A stretch of 64,000 nt of DNA from positions 2,232,001-2,296,000 of the forward strand of contig BSYQ01000012.1 of NCBI GenBank assembly GCA_030272585.1, in the 5' to 3' direction. Shown piece by piece: positions 45,723-57,505 of the stretch. The DNA comes from Bryopsis sp. KO-2023. Its lineage: Eukaryota > Chlorophyta > Ulvophyceae > Bryopsidales > Bryopsidaceae. The translations under genes and the position numbers were made by a program. The notes beneath the pieces are model-generated. The model searched no databases. It worked only from the letters and a program-made list of their open reading frames with translations, and was not told the origin of the DNA. Numbering within the stretch: position 1 is the first letter of the stretch; every line of letters starts with the position of its first letter.

Positions 45723-48203
45723 ATGCATATGCAAGCGTTTCCAAGGCGGGTGCTTGGCCTCGTTGCCGTCGCTATCTCAGTCAACAGCGTCTTTGCCTGC
45801 TCAGGTAAGAAAAATGAGGCGTAGTCGCGGAAACACACTCAGAATCTCAAAGTGTCCCTCGAACTCACGCTGGTATTTCCATCTTTATTCAAACTATACC
45901 TGGCGAGTGAGTGTGAATTCACTCCTGGTTCTCACCTTCGCCAGGAGCTGCTCCATGTGTTGCTCCATACACTTAAGACTAAAAAATTTGAAAAGCGCGC
46001 TTTGCGCGCGTAGTTGAATCGCAGGACGCACGTCATTCCGGAACGACAGTGATCCAGAAAAAAAAAAACTGCCTTTCTTAAAACCACCCATCTCTTCAAG
46101 CCCCCCTCCATGTTGAATATGGAAGCCGTCCCAGGCGACTTTTTACGGCTTCAGTCACTGAAGTCGTAAAAACTACGGTATCGATCTTGATATCAACTCT
46201 TGTGATGGTGTGAACTCAGCGTGGGTGTCGTTCAGATATCAAGATATTTTTGGCGCCGTGCGCGGTGAAGCGGTTTGGGACAAGAATTTCGAAGAAGCAG
46301 GCCCTGAATATACAGTGAGTTTCGTTTTTTTGGGAGGGGTGCACCTGTTTGTGAACACCATCGTCGACCTTACCAATGTAGCAACACAGCGCCACCGCAC
46401 AGTCGCAGATTATTGTTGAAGTGGAAGTGCAGTGTATGATCCATCGAAGTAGACAAGTTTGTTCACTTTTCGGAAGAAGAAGAACATCTAGGACACCGCG
46501 CCAGGGAAAGCAACTGGAAAACCACACTGTGTACATAACTGGAACAGTACTGATGCGTCCCAGGTTCCTGAATACTCATTTTTTTTCTTCTTCAGGTCAG
46601 AATTTCTGAAGAAAGAGGGACTCGAGACAATAGCAGATAGGGCCGTCGAGTTTTTTGACTTTGGTTTGGAAGCTTTCGACGGGACATGCGAGTTCCCCAT
46701 CAGCGACGCGTGCGATGTCGTTCAAGGCTGCGGCTGCGAAAGATTTGACCTCGAATCTCGTGGAAGTATGGAAGTACATATTGCCTTGTGATACATCTTA
46801 CCCAGTTCTGCGATTTCGGTTGCATGGTTGCATGTGTTGGTGGTACATGTTTGACCTGCCTGATCATAGTTTGGGTCGACTGGCAAGATTGCAGGAAACT
46901 AGTTTGGATCGTGAATTCTCAAAGAACGATTGATTGTTGACTTCAAAAAGGATTAATCCCATAATCCTCAAATATATCCTTGAATATTCAAACTTATTAC
47001 ACAGATTTCACAAACAGGAATTCATTTTTTCAATGAATCCCATCGCATTTTTGTTCATGCCACAATTGAAGGAGGGTGCCCCGTTTCTTCTCAGGAGGTG
47101 ATGCAAATGATGGGGGTCACATTCGTTGCTACTATTTTTACCCAGAACCGTGCAGAAAAAAAGAAGTTGCTGCTGCGGCTCCAATCAAAGGTTTGGTGAA
47201 AATGCCTGACTCGTCGATATGAGTGGAGGAGGGAAAAAGAACCAGCAATTTTTTCCTGATCCAATCAGCTCAATGAAACTTGCGCTTTAAATTGCGTTGT
47301 CCTGATTCCCCCCCCCCAAAAAAAAAGGCTGTTGGACACCATTGACTAAAAACTGTTCCACATCGATGCGGAACAGTATATTGTATATATTATCTGAAGC
47401 GGTCCAGCTATACTTTATCATTTTAGCTTCTGTTTATGAGTTGTATGCTTCTTTTTTGTTATGTGCGATTTTTGAAATCAAGGGGAGCGTCTAGCAAAAC
47501 AACAGTAGAGTATGGAACCCCTTGCTAAAGATTCTGCTGGTTGGGACAGTTTTCATGAAAACGTTGATTGTCTCTTTTCCGAACATCATGTATTCTGTTC
47601 TGCAGGAGATACGATAGCGGCCTTTTGTTTCGGAAATCGATGCAAAGGTTTTTTGCAGCCCGATTTTTTCGCCGAAGTTAGAAGGGATAGGTAAGTTTGC
47701 CGATTCGACCATTTCTCCAAACGTATCATACCTACAGCCGAAAGCAAGCAGAACGCTTCTACATGACCGATTTTCTTTTCAATAGATAACGCTGGCTAGA
47801 AAGCCAGCATATCTATCCCTCTTTTTACCAGCCACTTCGCAGCTTTGCCTTGCGAGAATACCTTCCCAATTCCAAGAAAAAAAAGTTTTCAAATTGTGTT
47901 CGACCACCAGTCAAAACCACATCTCCCAGTGGTTTTGTGTGGCCACTTTTTGTCGCCAGCTGATTTGCTTGAGCTGTTTTATTGCACTTCAGATGCGGTG
48001 AATCGCCGGACACGATCGTTTCCTGCAGCAATGCTCCACCACCAACCCCAAAGTGTGCGGATGAAATCTTGACCAGCTGCTGCAACACACAGAACCTTTC
48101 CTGTCGTTGCACAAGCTGCAGCTCCAGGTTTTGGCGGCGAACGAAACCCAGCGCTGCGTTGTTTTTTGATGTTCGAAATAGAAACAACGAGTGCATCTGC
48201 TGA
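45723..48203 (+). CDS. Cysteine-rich secreted protein, copy C
   Basis: Exons: 45,729-45,804 (an additional in-frame ATG lies at 45,723), 46,236-46,314, 46,596-46,765, 47,095-47,190, 47,606-47,690 and 47,993-48,203, giving about 238 residues. It is the mirror partner of copy A. Signal peptide MQAFPRRVLGL...NSVFAC. Exon 2 gives IKIFLAPCAVKRFGTRISKK. Exon 3 gives CEFPISDACDVVQGCGC. Exon 4 gives NDGGHIRCYYFYPEPCRKK. Exon 5 gives DTIAAFCFGNRCKGFLQ. Exon 6 gives CGESPDTIVSCSNAPPP, CCNTQNLSCRCTSCSSRF and NNECIC. Exon 4 differs from copy A by a 15-base deletion and substitutions, while exons 5 and 6 are nearly identical, so exon 4 changes faster. The product is predicted to be secreted; its function is unknown. 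Confidence 0.8.
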
Positions 48204-49101
48204 ATCATCGGCAGTGCATCAGATTTTCCGGCCCGCGTGGGGTTGATTGCACTTTACGTTAAGGATATAGGAGCCGGGGCTCCCTTGTTTGTTGGTTTGC
48301 TTGTTTTGTTTTGTTTTTTTAATTTGGAGCGGCTTTTGAACTGTCTCCGAGCTGTCGTAAGGTATAGATCCTACTGTTTCTATCTCTTTTTGCAAGTTGC
48401 AGTTGGTAGTTATATACGAGGGTGATCCAGAATGAACACCACTTTCTTTTTGTATGTCTTTTCTATCCTTCGTTTCGTCTCTGACATGAGATGTTTTTTG
48501 TTAATCTAATTTTAATGAGCTGATAAATTGGCTTCTATCAGGAAAGTTAGCTCCTGTTTTCAAGGACATGGCTTCATTACCATCTTCAGCTTGAACACAT
48601 AATAGTTTTTTCCTGAGTGAGGGTGATGGCTGTCTTTTGCTGTGGTTGTAATTTTTGATTGATTTGTCGATGTTGTATGATGCTAACCTCAGCAAAGCAC
48701 ACTCAACTTTGTCATCCTTCCCTTCATAACCCCACAGGAACACTGGTTTTTGCTTTTTTATTTTTTGCCATTTTGATAAACCAAAAAGTTGGTTACAGGT
48801 GGTCCCTCTTCACAATGTTCACGTCGTATCTTTTGTACGACAACTGAATCCTATCTTTAACAAACACAAAATGGAACCAAAGTACTCTTGTGTAATCATG
48901 TGATGGTTGTTGCAAAGCCAAAAAAAATTTAGAACAGAACCTATGGACACACTACTGTTTCTCCATACATCCTGAAACCGCTTCAAAACCCGCTCCAAAA
49001 CATACAAAACAAAAGAGCAATATCTAATTTCTCTCTACACAAATACAATCGACTGCGCGTGACCCCCCCCTCCTCCCCAGAGTTCCAGCTACTCAAGTGA
49101 A
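48204..49101. other. Gap between convergent copies C and D
   Basis: Mirror of 610-1,495; no gene seen. Confidence 0.7.
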
Positions 49102-51362
49102 CTACCCGAGGCAGATGCACGTGTCTTGACTTTGACGCTCAAAAAAAGCAGTCTGCCCAGAGCTTGTTTGAGTTCGCCGCCAAAACCTCGAGCTGCAAGT
49201 TTTGCAAAAACAAGTACGCCTCCGTGAGTTGCAGCAGCGTGCCAAGATCTCATCTTCACATTCCGCCAGGGTTCCGTCAGTTGTTGTTGGTGGTGGTGGC
49301 GGCAGCGGTGGCGGTGGAAACCGCGGCGGCAGTGGTGTAGGACTGCAGGAAGCGATCGTGTTCAGCGATTCACCGCACCTGACACACAATAAAATGACTT
49401 CAAAAATGCACAGGGCGACAGAAACTGACCACTCAAAAGTATCGCTATACTTGTTCGCATCGATGTCCATGTGGTATCCTGTGGTTCCCTCTAAAAACAG
49501 CCAGAGTAAAAACAGCATCGATTCAGTGTCAAGATGTTTCTATCGTACACCCATACGATACGTTCGGAGAGATGGTTCCCTCTTGAAACTCACAGATTTC
49601 TTCTATCTCGGATAAAATCATCAGATAATATCGAAAATCCTTTGCATTGGCTTCCGAAACAGAGAACCACTATCGTCTCCCCTGCAAGAAAAGAATACAT
49701 GGTGTCATACACATGCATGTTGAAAGACAAATCATGAAGGAATTCATGTGGAACCGTCTCAACAAGGAATATGAAGTCCAAACATTTGGCAAGGAGATAC
49801 AAACAACACAGCGGTTTCAAAACCAGAAGCAAATTTACTAGACGCAGTCATTGATTCCTTGGGGACTTCAACCAAACCTGGAAATGTCGCAGGCTCAGAG
49901 ATCGACTGTTGAACAGAAACTGGTCCTGAAACTCCCTGGATGGGGTCAATCTGTTCCAACCCCCCCCCGGGCCCCGGCGCATTCATGGTCGAAAAGCACC
50001 TCCCAGGTTTCAAGTATGGGTAGCATCTGGTGGAACCCCCGTCTCGGAAGCCTCGGTCGATTTTGGAGCGTATGCCCGTGGCTCCTGTAGTTGGAAAAGT
50101 TTTGAAATCAGCCATCAAATGCTCATTGAGAATCAGCAATCGTTCTGACGACAGCTTGAAACTGAAAACACACTGCAATGGAACAGAAATTATGGAGGCG
50201 GGGAGATTTATCACAAAACGTTTTCCACTTCCATACTTGGCCTACCACGAGGCCCCCCTCCTTGTATTTCTAGACGTATTTGTTCAAGATTGCAGCCACA
50301 GCCCTGAACGACATCGCACGCTTGGCTGATGGGGAATTCGCATGTCCCGTCGAAAGCTTCCAAACCAAAGTCAAAAAACTCGACGGCCTCATCTGCTATT
50401 GCCTCGAGTCCCTCTTTCCTCAAGAATTCTGACCTGCAGAAGAAAAAATCGATCATCCAGGAACACAAGGCACACTTGTGGGTTTCCTCCAATTTTTCCT
50501 CAGCTCGGTGTCTCAGATGCTCTTCTTCTTTCGAAAAGCGAACAAGCTTGCTCACATGGATCATACTGTATTTTCACTTCTAGAATAGTTCACGAGTGTG
50601 CGATAATGTGTGTCGGACTTTCGTGTCGCTGCAACAATGATGTTTACGAGCAGGAGGGCACTGCTCGCGACAAGGCGGCAGAATAGGACTTACTGTATAT
50701 CCAAGGCCTGTTCCTTCGAAATGCTCGTCCCGAACTGCTTCACCGTGCATGGGGCCAAAAATATCTTGATATCTGAACAGCACCCACACTGAGTTCACGC
50801 CATCACAAGAGTTGATACAGTCGTGTTGAATTTTTCCAATCGCAACCCCACGCAAGACAGCGTTTTGGAAGACTGGGGGCTCGAAGGAAAACAGTTCTTT
50901 ACTCAGTCGTGAAACGATATTGACAGCGTGCCGCACAAATCGACGAATATTAGTGAAGTTCCTGAACTTCACTCTGAAATTATTCGGCTGGTGAAAGGAA
51001 AAACTTCTTGTGCGGTCAAGAATCGAGCTATTTGCACAACAACAGTAAAAGCGACGAGGAGTTTGGGCCCTTGGATTAAATCACACAAGGGGTTGGGGCG
51101 TCCCACTTGTCGTCAGGTGGGTCGAAAAGTGGGACCATCACACGCGAAAACACGAAAAAAGAAGTGAATTTGACGCCGAGAAAGCTTGCACGAATATGGA
51201 AATGCTGGCAGGAGCTCGAGCGAACAACTCGACGTTCTGAGCGTGTTTTCACGACCACGTGCAAATAAGAGGATCAATTTTCTTACCTGAGCAGGCAAAA
51301 ACGCTGTTGACTAAGACAGCGACGGCAACGAAGCCAAGCACCCGTCTTGGAAATGCTTGCAT
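49102..51362 (-). CDS. Cysteine-rich secreted protein, copy D
   Basis: Exons on the minus strand: 51,362-51,287, 50,772-50,694, 50,433-50,237, 50,084-49,878, 49,681-49,594 and 49,378-49,102; 307 residues. Signal peptide MQAFPRRVLGFVAVAVL...FAC. Exon 2 IKIFLAPCTVKQFGTSISKE. Exon 3 SEFLRKEGLEAIADEAVEFF and CEFPISQACDVVQGCGC. Exon 4 is long, with FRDGGSTRCYPYLKPGRCF and a GPGGG run. Exon 5 ETIVVLCFGSQCKGF. Exon 6 holds a proline-rich spacer, TTTDGTLAECEDEILARCCN, CKTCSSRFWRR and DTCICLG. About 20 cysteines are in the mature part. Polyproline between Cys-rich blocks recalls extracellular-matrix proteins of green algae, but no pherophorin signature is seen. Confidence 0.82.
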
Positions 51363-51472
51363 GGTTGTGAAACCGAACGAACAGGTCTGTACACACGGAG
51401 CGAAAAACTTCGTATTCGCTGGAATACAAGAATCGGTCCTGTTTTTTTTTTGTCTGTGCAAAGCTATTTGGC

Positions 51473-51540
51473 TTTAAATGGGTGGATGAGTCGGGTCACT
51501 CGAAGAGCGGGAGCTGCAGTGCTTCTGTCGTTCTTCTTTT
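51473..51540 (-). promoter_or_regulatory. Shared promoter block of copy D
   Basis: The minus strand reads ACAGAAGCACTGCAGCTCC, CGCTCTTCGAGTGACC, then TTTAAAG as TATA-like box, 111 bases before the ATG. Confidence 0.55.
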
Positions 51541-52392
51541 TAGTACAACAGAGGAGCTCATGACACTTTATTGAATCAACGAATGGGTGAGATCATTGAT
51601 GGTGGAACTGATTAGTACAGTAAACAGGGAGGAAACAGTCCAGAGCGATCAGGGTGTTCTTTGTTTCTCCACCAGTCCAGTATTTCAGTATTTCACAACA
51701 TGTGCAATCTGTCCCCCCCTTGTATTATCTAGTTTTGATTTCATCAAGTAGTTTTCAAAGCTGATTATTATTGTGCGAAGGGGTCATTTGTCAATAATAA
51801 CAGCCGACTTTTATGGCTGGGAATGCTGAGGAGTTCGTTGTTTCAGATTAGGAACACAAACTGGTTTCTTGTGTTCTTTTCGGAAATTTACTCTGAAACA
51901 AATTTCACTTGTTGCTCCCAACTAATAATCGCTGGAATCAAAGCACTTGACCCGCTTCACACAGTCTGATGAATTAGTCGAACGAGCATGGACTCGATTC
52001 AACTCTCAGTACCTCCATCGACTTTCCAGATGTTCTTACGGAATCATTCTGATTCTTTCGCCTGGATGTGCTCATCAGCATCAACCCAAGGCTTGTACTC
52101 TCCGTTCCCAAGTTTACCCGTTCGGCACATGCGCATGTCCGTATATTCTGAAGCGGTCAAGTAATTCTGTTTCATGCCAGGTATTGGTTATGAGTTGTCT
52201 GGCTGGTTTTTATTCTGTACAATCTATGAAACCAAAGGGCCCAGGGTTGCATCTAGCAAAACAACACTGAACAGACTGGGGTCTGCGTTACATCTTGAAC
52301 ATGGTTCAAAAGCCGCTCCATTTCAAACAAAAAGAAAGAAGCAATGTTTTATTTCTCCAAACATATCATACAATCGACTGCGCGATGTCCGG
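51541..52392. other. Gap between tandem copies D and E
   Basis: No gene. 51,530-51,720 resembles pieces at 55,150-55,240 and 55,790-55,860 upstream of copy E, so the flanks were duplicated with the genes. Confidence 0.7.
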
Positions 52393-54934
52393 CTAATCTA
52401 GTGCTCTACCCGACTCGCCCCTATCCGACTTTATACTCGAGTCAGTGCAGATGCACGTGTCTCGACTTTGATGCTCGAAAAAAGCAGTCTGCCCAGAGCT
52501 TGTTTTAGCTCGCCGCCAAAACCTCGAGCTGCAAGTTTCGCAAAGACAAGTAGGCCTCCGTGTGTTGCAGCAGCGTGTCAAGATCTCATCTTCACATTCC
52601 CCCAGGGTTCCGTCAGTTGGTGGTGGTGGAGGCGGCGGCGGTGGTGGTGCAGCACTGCAGGAAGCGATTGTGTTCTGCGATTCACCGCACCTGACGCGTA
52701 ACAACACACTCAAAAACACTGGCAAATTTGGTTCTGATCGATTCCTTTAAAAACATTGCCCATATATATATACCCGTAGATGAGTAAATAAGTTGCACAA
52801 TATCGAATTGGTGTTGAGATGTTTTCATCGCAACACCTACGATACATTTAGAGAAAAGGTTCGCTCGGGAAACATACCCAAAAATTCGAAGTCCGATGAA
52901 CTCGTCAGATAATAGCGAAAATCCTTTGCATTTGTTCCCGAAACAAATAGCCACTATCGTCCCTTCAGCAGACAAGAATACATGGTGTTCAGTGAGAGGC
53001 AAAGAAATTCAAACTACAGTGTGGTTTTGAAACCACAAGCAAATTTGTTAGACGCATTCACAGAGTTTCTACTCTGCCATCAATAAATCGAAAGGAACAA
53101 AAAACGAGCATACAAATCAGCAGCATAACTCCAATGGTATACACCAAGTCGACATCTTCAGAATATATGGAAATGGCCACAATGAGTGAAAGTCTCCGAA
53201 TTCTTGCTAAATTGGAGGGGGGAGGGGGGAAAGCAACAAAACCCTTTTCCTGATCCCATGAGCTCAATGAAATTCGCCTTTAAGAAATTGTGCCATCCCG
53301 ATTCTGGCTGAACACACTTGCACCTGGCCGGAGAGCTAATGTCACATCGCCTCTGGGCCCTTCTGATAGTGCTGCAGTCGCTGTGAGTGTTGTTAACGTT
53401 GTTTGTTTGAATACAGTCGGTGTTAAAAAGCAATTACTACTTTTCAAGTATGGGTAACATCTAGTGGAACCCCCGTCTCGGAAGTCGATCTTGAAGCGTC
53501 TTCTCATGGAATCTGTAGGCGGAAAAGTTTTGGAATCAACCGCCAAAGCGTTCATTGAGAATCAGCAAGTGTCCTGACGGCAGCTTGAAACTGAAAACAC
53601 ACTGCAATGGAACAGAAATTGTGGAGGCGGGGAGATTTATCACAAAACGTTTTCCACTTCCATACTTGTTTTCAGAGCACGCCTTTTTCCTTCGAGTTGT
53701 TCACGTATTTGTTCAAGATTGCAGCCACAGCCTTGAACGACATCGCACGCTTGGCTGATGGGGAACTCGCATGTCCTGTCGAAAGCTTCCAAACCAAAGT
53801 CAAAATACTCGACGGCCTCATCTGCTATTTCCTCGAGTCCCTCTTTCCGCAAGAATTCTGACCTGCAGAAGAAAAAATCGATCATTCAGGAACACAAGGC
53901 ACATCAGTATTGTTCCGTTCGTTATGCATACGGTGTGGGTTTTCCCTTCTTTTTGTCGCGAGCGTGGTGTCTCAGATGTTCTACTTCTGAAAAACAAACA
54001 AACGTACCTATAGCGATGGACCATTCACTGTACACCCATTCAACCATCCAACTATGGTCTGCGACTGTGCGGTAGCGCTTTGTCGCAGACATACATTTTC
54101 GTGTCGCTGTATCGGTACCGTCTACAACGATATAAACCTTGCTAGCTAAGGATTTTTCTTTGCATTCCCCCCGATGCTATAGGCTCTCGCCTGGCATGTG
54201 TTGTAATATTTTCGGTTGGTACAGCCGACAACGATGCTCACGAGCAGATGGGTGCTCACTGTATATCCAGGGCCTGCTCCTTCGAAATGCTTGTCCCAAA
54301 CTCCTTGACCGTGCAAGGCGCCAAATATATCCTGATATCTGAAAAACACCCACACTAAGTTCACGCCATCACAAGAGTTCATGCAGTCGCTTTGATGATG
54401 CAGCGAAGTTTTCATTCGCTCCAACACGAAATCAGTTCTTTCTCCAGTCTTGGAGCGATATCGAATCGCGTGCCGCGTAGAACTTCGAATAGACAGTCAA
54501 GTTCTGATACTTCACTCTGAAATTCGTCGGCCAATACATGGAAAAGCTTCTTGTGTGTGCGAGAATCGAGCTAATTGGACAACGTTCCGGCGCACAACAG
54601 TAAAGGGGGGCAACAGAAAGTTTGCACTCTAGGATCAGGTCACACAAGGGGTTTGGCTCTCCTACTGATTCGCAGGTGAGTCCAAAAGTGGGACCATCAC
54701 ACGCAAAAAACGGAAGAAAAGAGTATGCAGGAGTGAATTTGCGAACTGACGCTCACTCGCTAGAAAAGTTAGCACGACGCAGTGGAGCTCGAGCCACAAC
54801 CCAACATTCTGCGCGTGTTCTCGCGACCACGCGCAAAGAAAATGATCATTTTTCTTACCCGAGCAGGCAAAAACGCTGTTGACTAAGACAGCGACGGCAA
54901 CGAAGCCAAGCACCCGTCTTGGAAATGCTTGCAT
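52393..54934 (-). CDS. Cysteine-rich secreted protein, copy E
   Basis: Exons on the minus strand: 54,934-54,859, 54,338-54,260, 53,862-53,666, 53,512-53,324, 52,962-52,878 and 52,690-52,393; 307 residues, the same total as copy D. Signal peptide MQAFPRRVLGF...FAC. Exon 2 IRIYLAPCTVKEFGTSISKE. Exon 3 SEFLRKEGLEEIADEAVEYF and CEFPISQACDVVQGCGC. Exon 4 FRDGGSTRCYPYLKSSNCF followed by a Thr/Leu-rich tail. Exon 5 TIVAICFGNKCKGFSLL. Exon 6 CGESQNTIASCSAAP, ten prolines, CEDEILTRCCN, CETCSSRFWRR, DTCICTDSS and an extra 16-residue tail. The exon 5 acceptor is the unusual ctgaag where the others have tgcag. D and E are tandem duplicates, but exons 4 and the ends differ strongly. Confidence 0.8.
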
Positions 54935-55020
54935 GGTTGTGAAACCGAGAGGTCTGTGTGCGCGGAGCCGCTGGAATACAAAAATTGACCCTGTTTTTTT
55001 GTTTGTGCAAAGATATGTGG

Positions 55021-55080
55021 CTTTAAATACGTGGTCGGGTCCGGTCACTCGAAGCGCAGCAGCTACAGTCCTTCTATCAT
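55021..55080 (-). promoter_or_regulatory. Shared promoter block of copy E
   Basis: GTAGCTGCTGCGCTTCGAGTGACC followed by a TATTTAAAG box about 90 bases before the ATG. Confidence 0.55.
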
Positions 55081-56531
55081 TCTGCTCTTACTCATTTATT
55101 TATTCATGAAAATTATTAGTCACCGGGCCCGTGACTATAGAATTGGGGGAAGCAGTCCAGAGCGATCAGGGTGTTCTCTGTTCCACCAGTCCAGTATTTC
55201 AGTATTTCGCAACATGGGCAATCCGTCCCCCCCCCCTTGAAGTATTTGGTTGTGTATTGTTGTTATTGTGAAGGGGTTCGTGGTTCTTATACAGCTGCAT
55301 TTGGCAGTGCAAGGCAAAAGGAGATGGGCAAATCAGTTACACCACAGGAGGCACAGGGTTTTAGAGTGGTTGAGAGCGATTGGATGAAGTAACCTCACAC
55401 ACTTCAAAAACTATTTCGTCTAAGAATGTTTTCCTTAATTCAGGATTGGCTTCGAAGCCAATCCTGAATTAACTCCCAACTAACATTCACTATAATGAAA
55501 AAAATTAACCCACTTTCACATAACCTGATGGATTCATGGAACGAGCACTGACCTCATTCAACTTCCAGTGAGCAAAATACCTAACTAGTTGGGTATCATT
55601 AAGAGTACTCTTATTAGCAGCTTCTTTTCTGACTGAGGGCAGTCTACACAATACAACCGTTTAGTTGTGGGCTCAAGACTTGTCGACGACCTCTTGAATC
55701 TTCTCACCGTAGTTTTCTGACCCAATATCGCAATTGTAAAAATCCCCTGAGTTAGAAAGACCGTGTGGAAATCAAATGGATGCTTCTGTCGTTCTGCTTT
55801 TTAGTACAACAGAGGAGTTTATGACACTTTATTGAATCAACGACATGGACCGGTGAGTGATGCCCCCCCCCAAAAAAAACAAATTCGTTGTTGTGTTGGT
55901 CTTTATGTACATTAGGCAACAACACAAACATCTCAATCAACCCATGTTTTGTTTACATGTCTGTAAACAGAACTGAATTGGTCAATCAACCCATCAGATT
56001 CTCACACTGAGTCGATTCTAAGGAATGGTCCAGAAGTTCTGAGAACTAAACTGGAACCTCTTCGGGGGCCATGGACGCGCTTTCAGCAGATTGTGAGCGA
56101 TACGGATTGACATCATATCATGTAATGCTTTTCAGACTGCCCATGATCATGCTGAATCCCCGTGAAGAAGCCACCCTCGAGTGTGAGCGTTGAACAGAGA
56201 GGGGTTTATTTTTTGGTGGTGTGTTTTGTGGTTGTTTCTTGCAGAAGGGCTTATGGATCCAATTTATTTTTGATGAGGTGGTTGTTTGGCATTGGTTGCG
56301 ACAACGGCAGAGTGGCTCCTCAGGCAACATGTAATTATTGATTGATTGATTGATTGCACGCTGAACGAGGTTCTCAAACACGCCTTTCAGAGAACCACCT
56401 GCCTTTCGAGATCTGCATCCTTCATACAAATATTGTGTTCAGGCACTTACGATCATCGCAGAGCGACTTCTTGGGTCAATCCGTTGTGAAACGTTCTCCT
56501 CCTTCTCGCGCATATTCCGTATTGATTCAAC
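55081..56531. other. Gap between copy E and the LHCII gene
   Basis: No gene recognised. 55,435-55,472 is a perfect 38-base palindrome centred on TTCGAA. The last 100 bases form the LHCII promoter and 5' leader; no clear TATA box. Confidence 0.7.
55435..55472. repeat. Perfect 38-base palindrome
   Basis: Arms of 19 bases with no spacer, core GGCTTCGAAGCC. Confidence 0.97.
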
Positions 56532-57505
56532 ATGGCTTCCGCAATCATGGCTCAGACTTTCATTGGTGCCCAGACCGCAGCACGGGTGAGCTCGATCTGC
56601 CTATCCTGTTTTTGAAGTGATTCGCTAGGCGATTTTCCCAGATCCCTGGTCTTGAAGCTTATTCTGGTGGGTGTCAGGCCAACAAGCAGGTTGCTCGCGC
56701 CGCCGTCGAGTTTTACGGCCCCGACCGTGCACTTTGGTTGGGCCCTTACTCCGAGGGTGCCGTCCCCAGCTACCTCACTGGAGAGTTCCCTGGTGACTAT
56801 GGATGGGACTCCGCCGGTCTGTCTGCTGACCCAGAGACCTTCGCCGCCAACCGTGAGTTGGAGTTGATCCACGCTCGCTGGGCGATGTTGGGAGTCGTTG
56901 GGTGCTTGACCCCCGAGGCCCTCGAGAAGTACGGAGGTGTTGAGTTTGGTGAGGCCGTCTGGTTCAAGGCTGGCTCCCAGATCTTCGCTGAGGGTGGACT
57001 CGACTACCTCGGAAACCCATCTTTGGTGCACGCCCAGTCGATCCTGGCCATCTGCTGGACCCAGGTGAATATCCAGTTTCAGTCGATCCGTTGTGCATTG
57101 GGCTTTTTTTGCCCAATCATTGCAGCTCTAGCTTTGGTGTTGGGGTGGAGAAGGAGCCATTGATCGATCGAGCTTTTGTCTGCGTTTGCGTAGGTTGTTC
57201 TCATGGGGTTGGCGGAGGGGTACAGGTGCTCTGGAGGCCCTTTGGGTGAGGCCACGGACCCACTCTACCCGGGTGAGGCGTTCGACCCAATGGGCATGGC
57301 TGACGATCCCGAGACTTTCGCTGAGTTGAAGACCAAGGAGATCAAGAACGGAAGGTTGGCTATGTTCGCCATGTTCGGATTCTTCGTCCAGTCTCTGCAG
57401 ACCGGAAAGGGACCGGTCGAGTGCTGGGCCGAGCACATCGCTGATCCCGTTGCTAACAACGGGTTCGTCTACGCCACCAAGTTCTTCGGTGCCCAGATCT
57501 TCTAG
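56532..57505 (+). CDS. Light-harvesting chlorophyll a/b-binding protein (LHCII type)
   Basis: Exons: 56,532-56,585, 56,642-57,064 and 57,194-57,505, all phase 0; 262 residues. A short leader ([18 protein letters not shown]) without a hydrophobic signal core fits a primary plastid. Mature part: [12 protein letters not shown] (trimer-type motif with F for W), [27 protein letters not shown] (helix B, Glu and Arg chlorophyll ligands), [27 protein letters not shown] (helix C), [11 protein letters not shown] and [18 protein letters not shown] (helix A). The product binds chlorophylls a and b in the thylakoid antenna. The usual IWATQVV is changed to ICWTQVV at the exon 2-3 joint. Codon use is C- and G-rich in third positions, unlike the flanks, as expected of a highly expressed gene. 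Confidence 0.96.

Larger units (their letters stand above)
42468..49725. repeat. Right arm of the large inverted duplication
   Basis: Reverse complement of 1-4,732, interrupted by the Helitron at 42,865-45,332. It contains copy C and most of copy D, the partners of copies A and F. Small insertions and deletions differ between the arms, for example a 25-base stretch near 4,420 that is absent here. Confidence 0.92.

Noticed and set aside
56532..56700. Secondary-plastid origin (signal plus transit peptide) of the LHC leader
   Set aside because: The leader is short and lacks a hydrophobic signal core, so a primary plastid is the simpler reading.
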